Assembly (NCBI GenBank): GCA_030671465.1
Contig: DAOVIP010000109.1
Coordinates: 1 to 6,766 of the forward strand
From: Candidatus Aminicenantota bacterium
Lineage (GTDB): Bacteria; Acidobacteriota; Aminicenantia; UBA2199
DNA length: 6,766 nucleotides
Direction of reading: 5' to 3'
The position numbers and the translations under genes were made by a program. Under the pieces are notes generated by a model. The model had not been told where the DNA came from and made no database searches. It saw nothing but the letters and a program-made list of their open reading frames with translations. This document shows, in pieces, positions 5,737 to 6,766 of the stretch. Each line of letters begins with the position of its first letter. The first letter of the stretch is position 1.

Positions 5737-6766
5737 TGGTTCCCCTTTTCTTTGATCACCTTATAGGCGATTATGGGTTTTTTAATTCCATACAATTTTT
5801 TTTCTCCCAGGCATTTGAATTCAAAACGGTTCTTGGTCCTTTTGTATACTGTTTCTGAAATCACAACTTCATCCGGTCCTGCCACTGAAGATTCGAGCCG
5901 AGAAGCGATATTAACGGTATTGCCCAATACTGTATAGTCGAAGCGTTTGGGTGACCCGAAATCACCGGCAATTAGTTTCCCGGTGTTGATACCGATCCGG
6001 ATTCTGATTTTTTTGGGTTCCGGGACCTTGGTATTCATTTCTTTTAGTCTTTGTTGCATTTCCAGGGAAGTGATGATAGCGAGTTCGGTGTGATTTTCAA
6101 GCGGGAAGGGCACACCGAAAACAGCCATAATACCATCACCGAGATATTTATCCAGGGTACCGTTGTATTTGAATATGATATCCGTCATTTCGGTAAAGAA
6201 GTTATTCAGGAATATTCCGGTTTCTACCGGTTTCATGTTTTCCGCTTTGGGTGTAAATCCCACAATATCCAGAAATAGAACCGAGGCATCGGATTCCTTG
6301 TAGTCCAAAAATTCATTGGAGGCATCATCCTGAGATTCCATGATTTTGGAAACCACCGATGGAGACAGATAGCGTTCCAGCCGGTTACGGATTTTTTTCT
6401 CCCGGTTCAGTTTGTTTAGGCTGTTGATACCCTCTATGGACAGGCCGGTAAAATTGGCAATTATGGACAGTATTTCCAGATCCTTTTCGCTGAACATCTC
6501 TTCAAAGTGGGTGGTATCGATATAAATCAATCCATAGATAGAATTTTTGGTCCATATGGGAATGGACATGGCTGACGTAATGCCATAAAGAATAATGCTT
6601 TCGGCTCCATCGAAACGGGAATCATCCCGGGTATTTGATGAGAGAATCGCCACCTTTTCCTTGATGGCCTTCATGGCAATGGTTTTGGATATGTTGACTT
6701 TTTTGACCCCCTTCCCCTTATCGGTCTGGCAGAGTTTCAGATGAATTTCCTCCTGCTTCTCATCAT
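5733..6766 (-). CDS. GAF-domain class III (IIIb-type) adenylate cyclase, N-terminus outside window
   Basis: Makes cAMP from ATP in the cytoplasm. The frame stays open to the right edge, so the ATG at 6674 is internal; 343 residues are visible. Numbered from that Met, a GAF domain ends near residue 82 (SAMSIPIW, YGLIYIDT, FSEKDLEILSIIANF). A linker RYLSPSVVSKI (101-111) leads into the cyclase domain (about 130-307). Catalytic residues are all present: metal-binding D136 (FLDIVGF) and D180 (LGDG), adenine-contacting K176, transition-state N255 and R259 (NTVNIASR). The second purine-specifying position is T248, not Asp; the Lys/Thr pair defines class IIIb, whose studied members respond to bicarbonate. 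The visible upstream residues continue the GAF fold (VNISKTIA). In many relatives an FHA domain precedes GAF; this is expected but not seen. The spacing pattern argues against a guanylate cyclase. It is co-transcribed with the TPR lipoprotein. Confidence 0.88.
   Translation of the reverse strand, partial: DEKQEEIHLKLCQTDKGKGVKKVNISKTIAMKAIKEKVAILSSNTRDDSRFDGAESIILYGITSAMSIPIWTKNSIYGLIYIDTTHFEEMFSEKDLEILSIIANFTGLSIEGINSLNKLNREKKIRNRLERYLSPSVVSKIMESQDDASNEFLDYKESDASVLFLDIVGFTPKAENMKPVETGIFLNNFFTEMTDIIFKYNGTLDKYLGDGIMAVFGVPFPLENHTELAIITSLEMQQRLKEMNTKVPEPKKIRIRIGINTGKLIAGDFGSPKRFDYTVLGNTVNIASRLESSVAGPDEVVISETVYKRTKNRFEFKCLGEKKLYGIKKPIIAYKVIKEKGNQ
5741..5747 (-). promoter_or_regulatory. Ribosome binding site of the TPR lipoprotein, inside the cyclase gene
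   Basis: AAGGGGA on the - strand ends four bases before the ATG at 5736-5734. It lies in the last codons of the cyclase gene, so ribosomes finishing the cyclase would reach it directly. It supports this start. Confidence 0.6.

Noticed and set aside
1..6766. Mobile element, CRISPR array, tRNA/rRNA, or phage-defence system
   Set aside because: No transposase, integrase, regular repeat-spacer pattern, terminal inverted repeats, or RNA gene could be seen; the cyclase is a GAF signalling protein and not a CBASS-type nucleotidyltransferase.

Overview
The window reads as ordinary chromosomal DNA from a Gram-negative, diderm-type bacterium. The signs are a Sec/SPII lipoprotein, a sulfatase with an 'LGYL'-type C-terminus, polytopic GT-C glycosyltransferases and a GAF plus class III cyclase signalling protein. 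Acidobacteriota or Aminicenantota-like bacteria are my best guess, from recall of protein style only; a deltaproteobacterial-type lineage is also possible. Base composition looks moderate and even, and I see no insertion sequence, CRISPR array, tRNA or rRNA.

Layout from left to right: (1) The 3' end of a sulfatase-family gene on the + strand, cut by the left edge. (2) Convergent to it, with 11 bases between, a 707-residue membrane protein on the - strand. (3) A 144-base intergenic region with two good sigma-70-like promoters placed back to back, their -35 boxes 18 bases apart. (4) A divergent + strand membrane protein that is a clear paralogue of (2). Its start is best placed at 2674 (751 aa) because the upstream ATG at 2647 lies inside the -10 box. 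(5) After a 42-base convergent gap, a - strand two-gene unit: an adenylate cyclase with a GAF domain (cut by the right edge), whose stop overlaps the start of a six-TPR lipoprotein resembling the PilF/PilW/Tgl pilotin family.

How they may fit together: the two membrane proteins look like lipid-linked-sugar-dependent glycosyltransferases (GT-C fold, GT39/PMT_2-like) acting on the periplasmic side. They share five N-terminal membrane segments, a GDE[P/A]HY loop, a DQRDGLL motif and a C-terminal soluble domain. They are probably an old tandem-inverted duplication, now expressed from a shared divergent promoter region. A periplasmic sulfatase beside them would suit surface-glycan modification, but its gene is convergent and need not be co-regulated. 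The cyclase and lipoprotein pair is a separate unit that may link cAMP to an envelope or pilus function; that link is inference.

The most notable points are the compact divergent promoter pair, the start-codon correction it forces (independently supported by alignment to the paralogue), and the paralogous GT-C pair itself. I do not see a clearly new defence or mobile system here.
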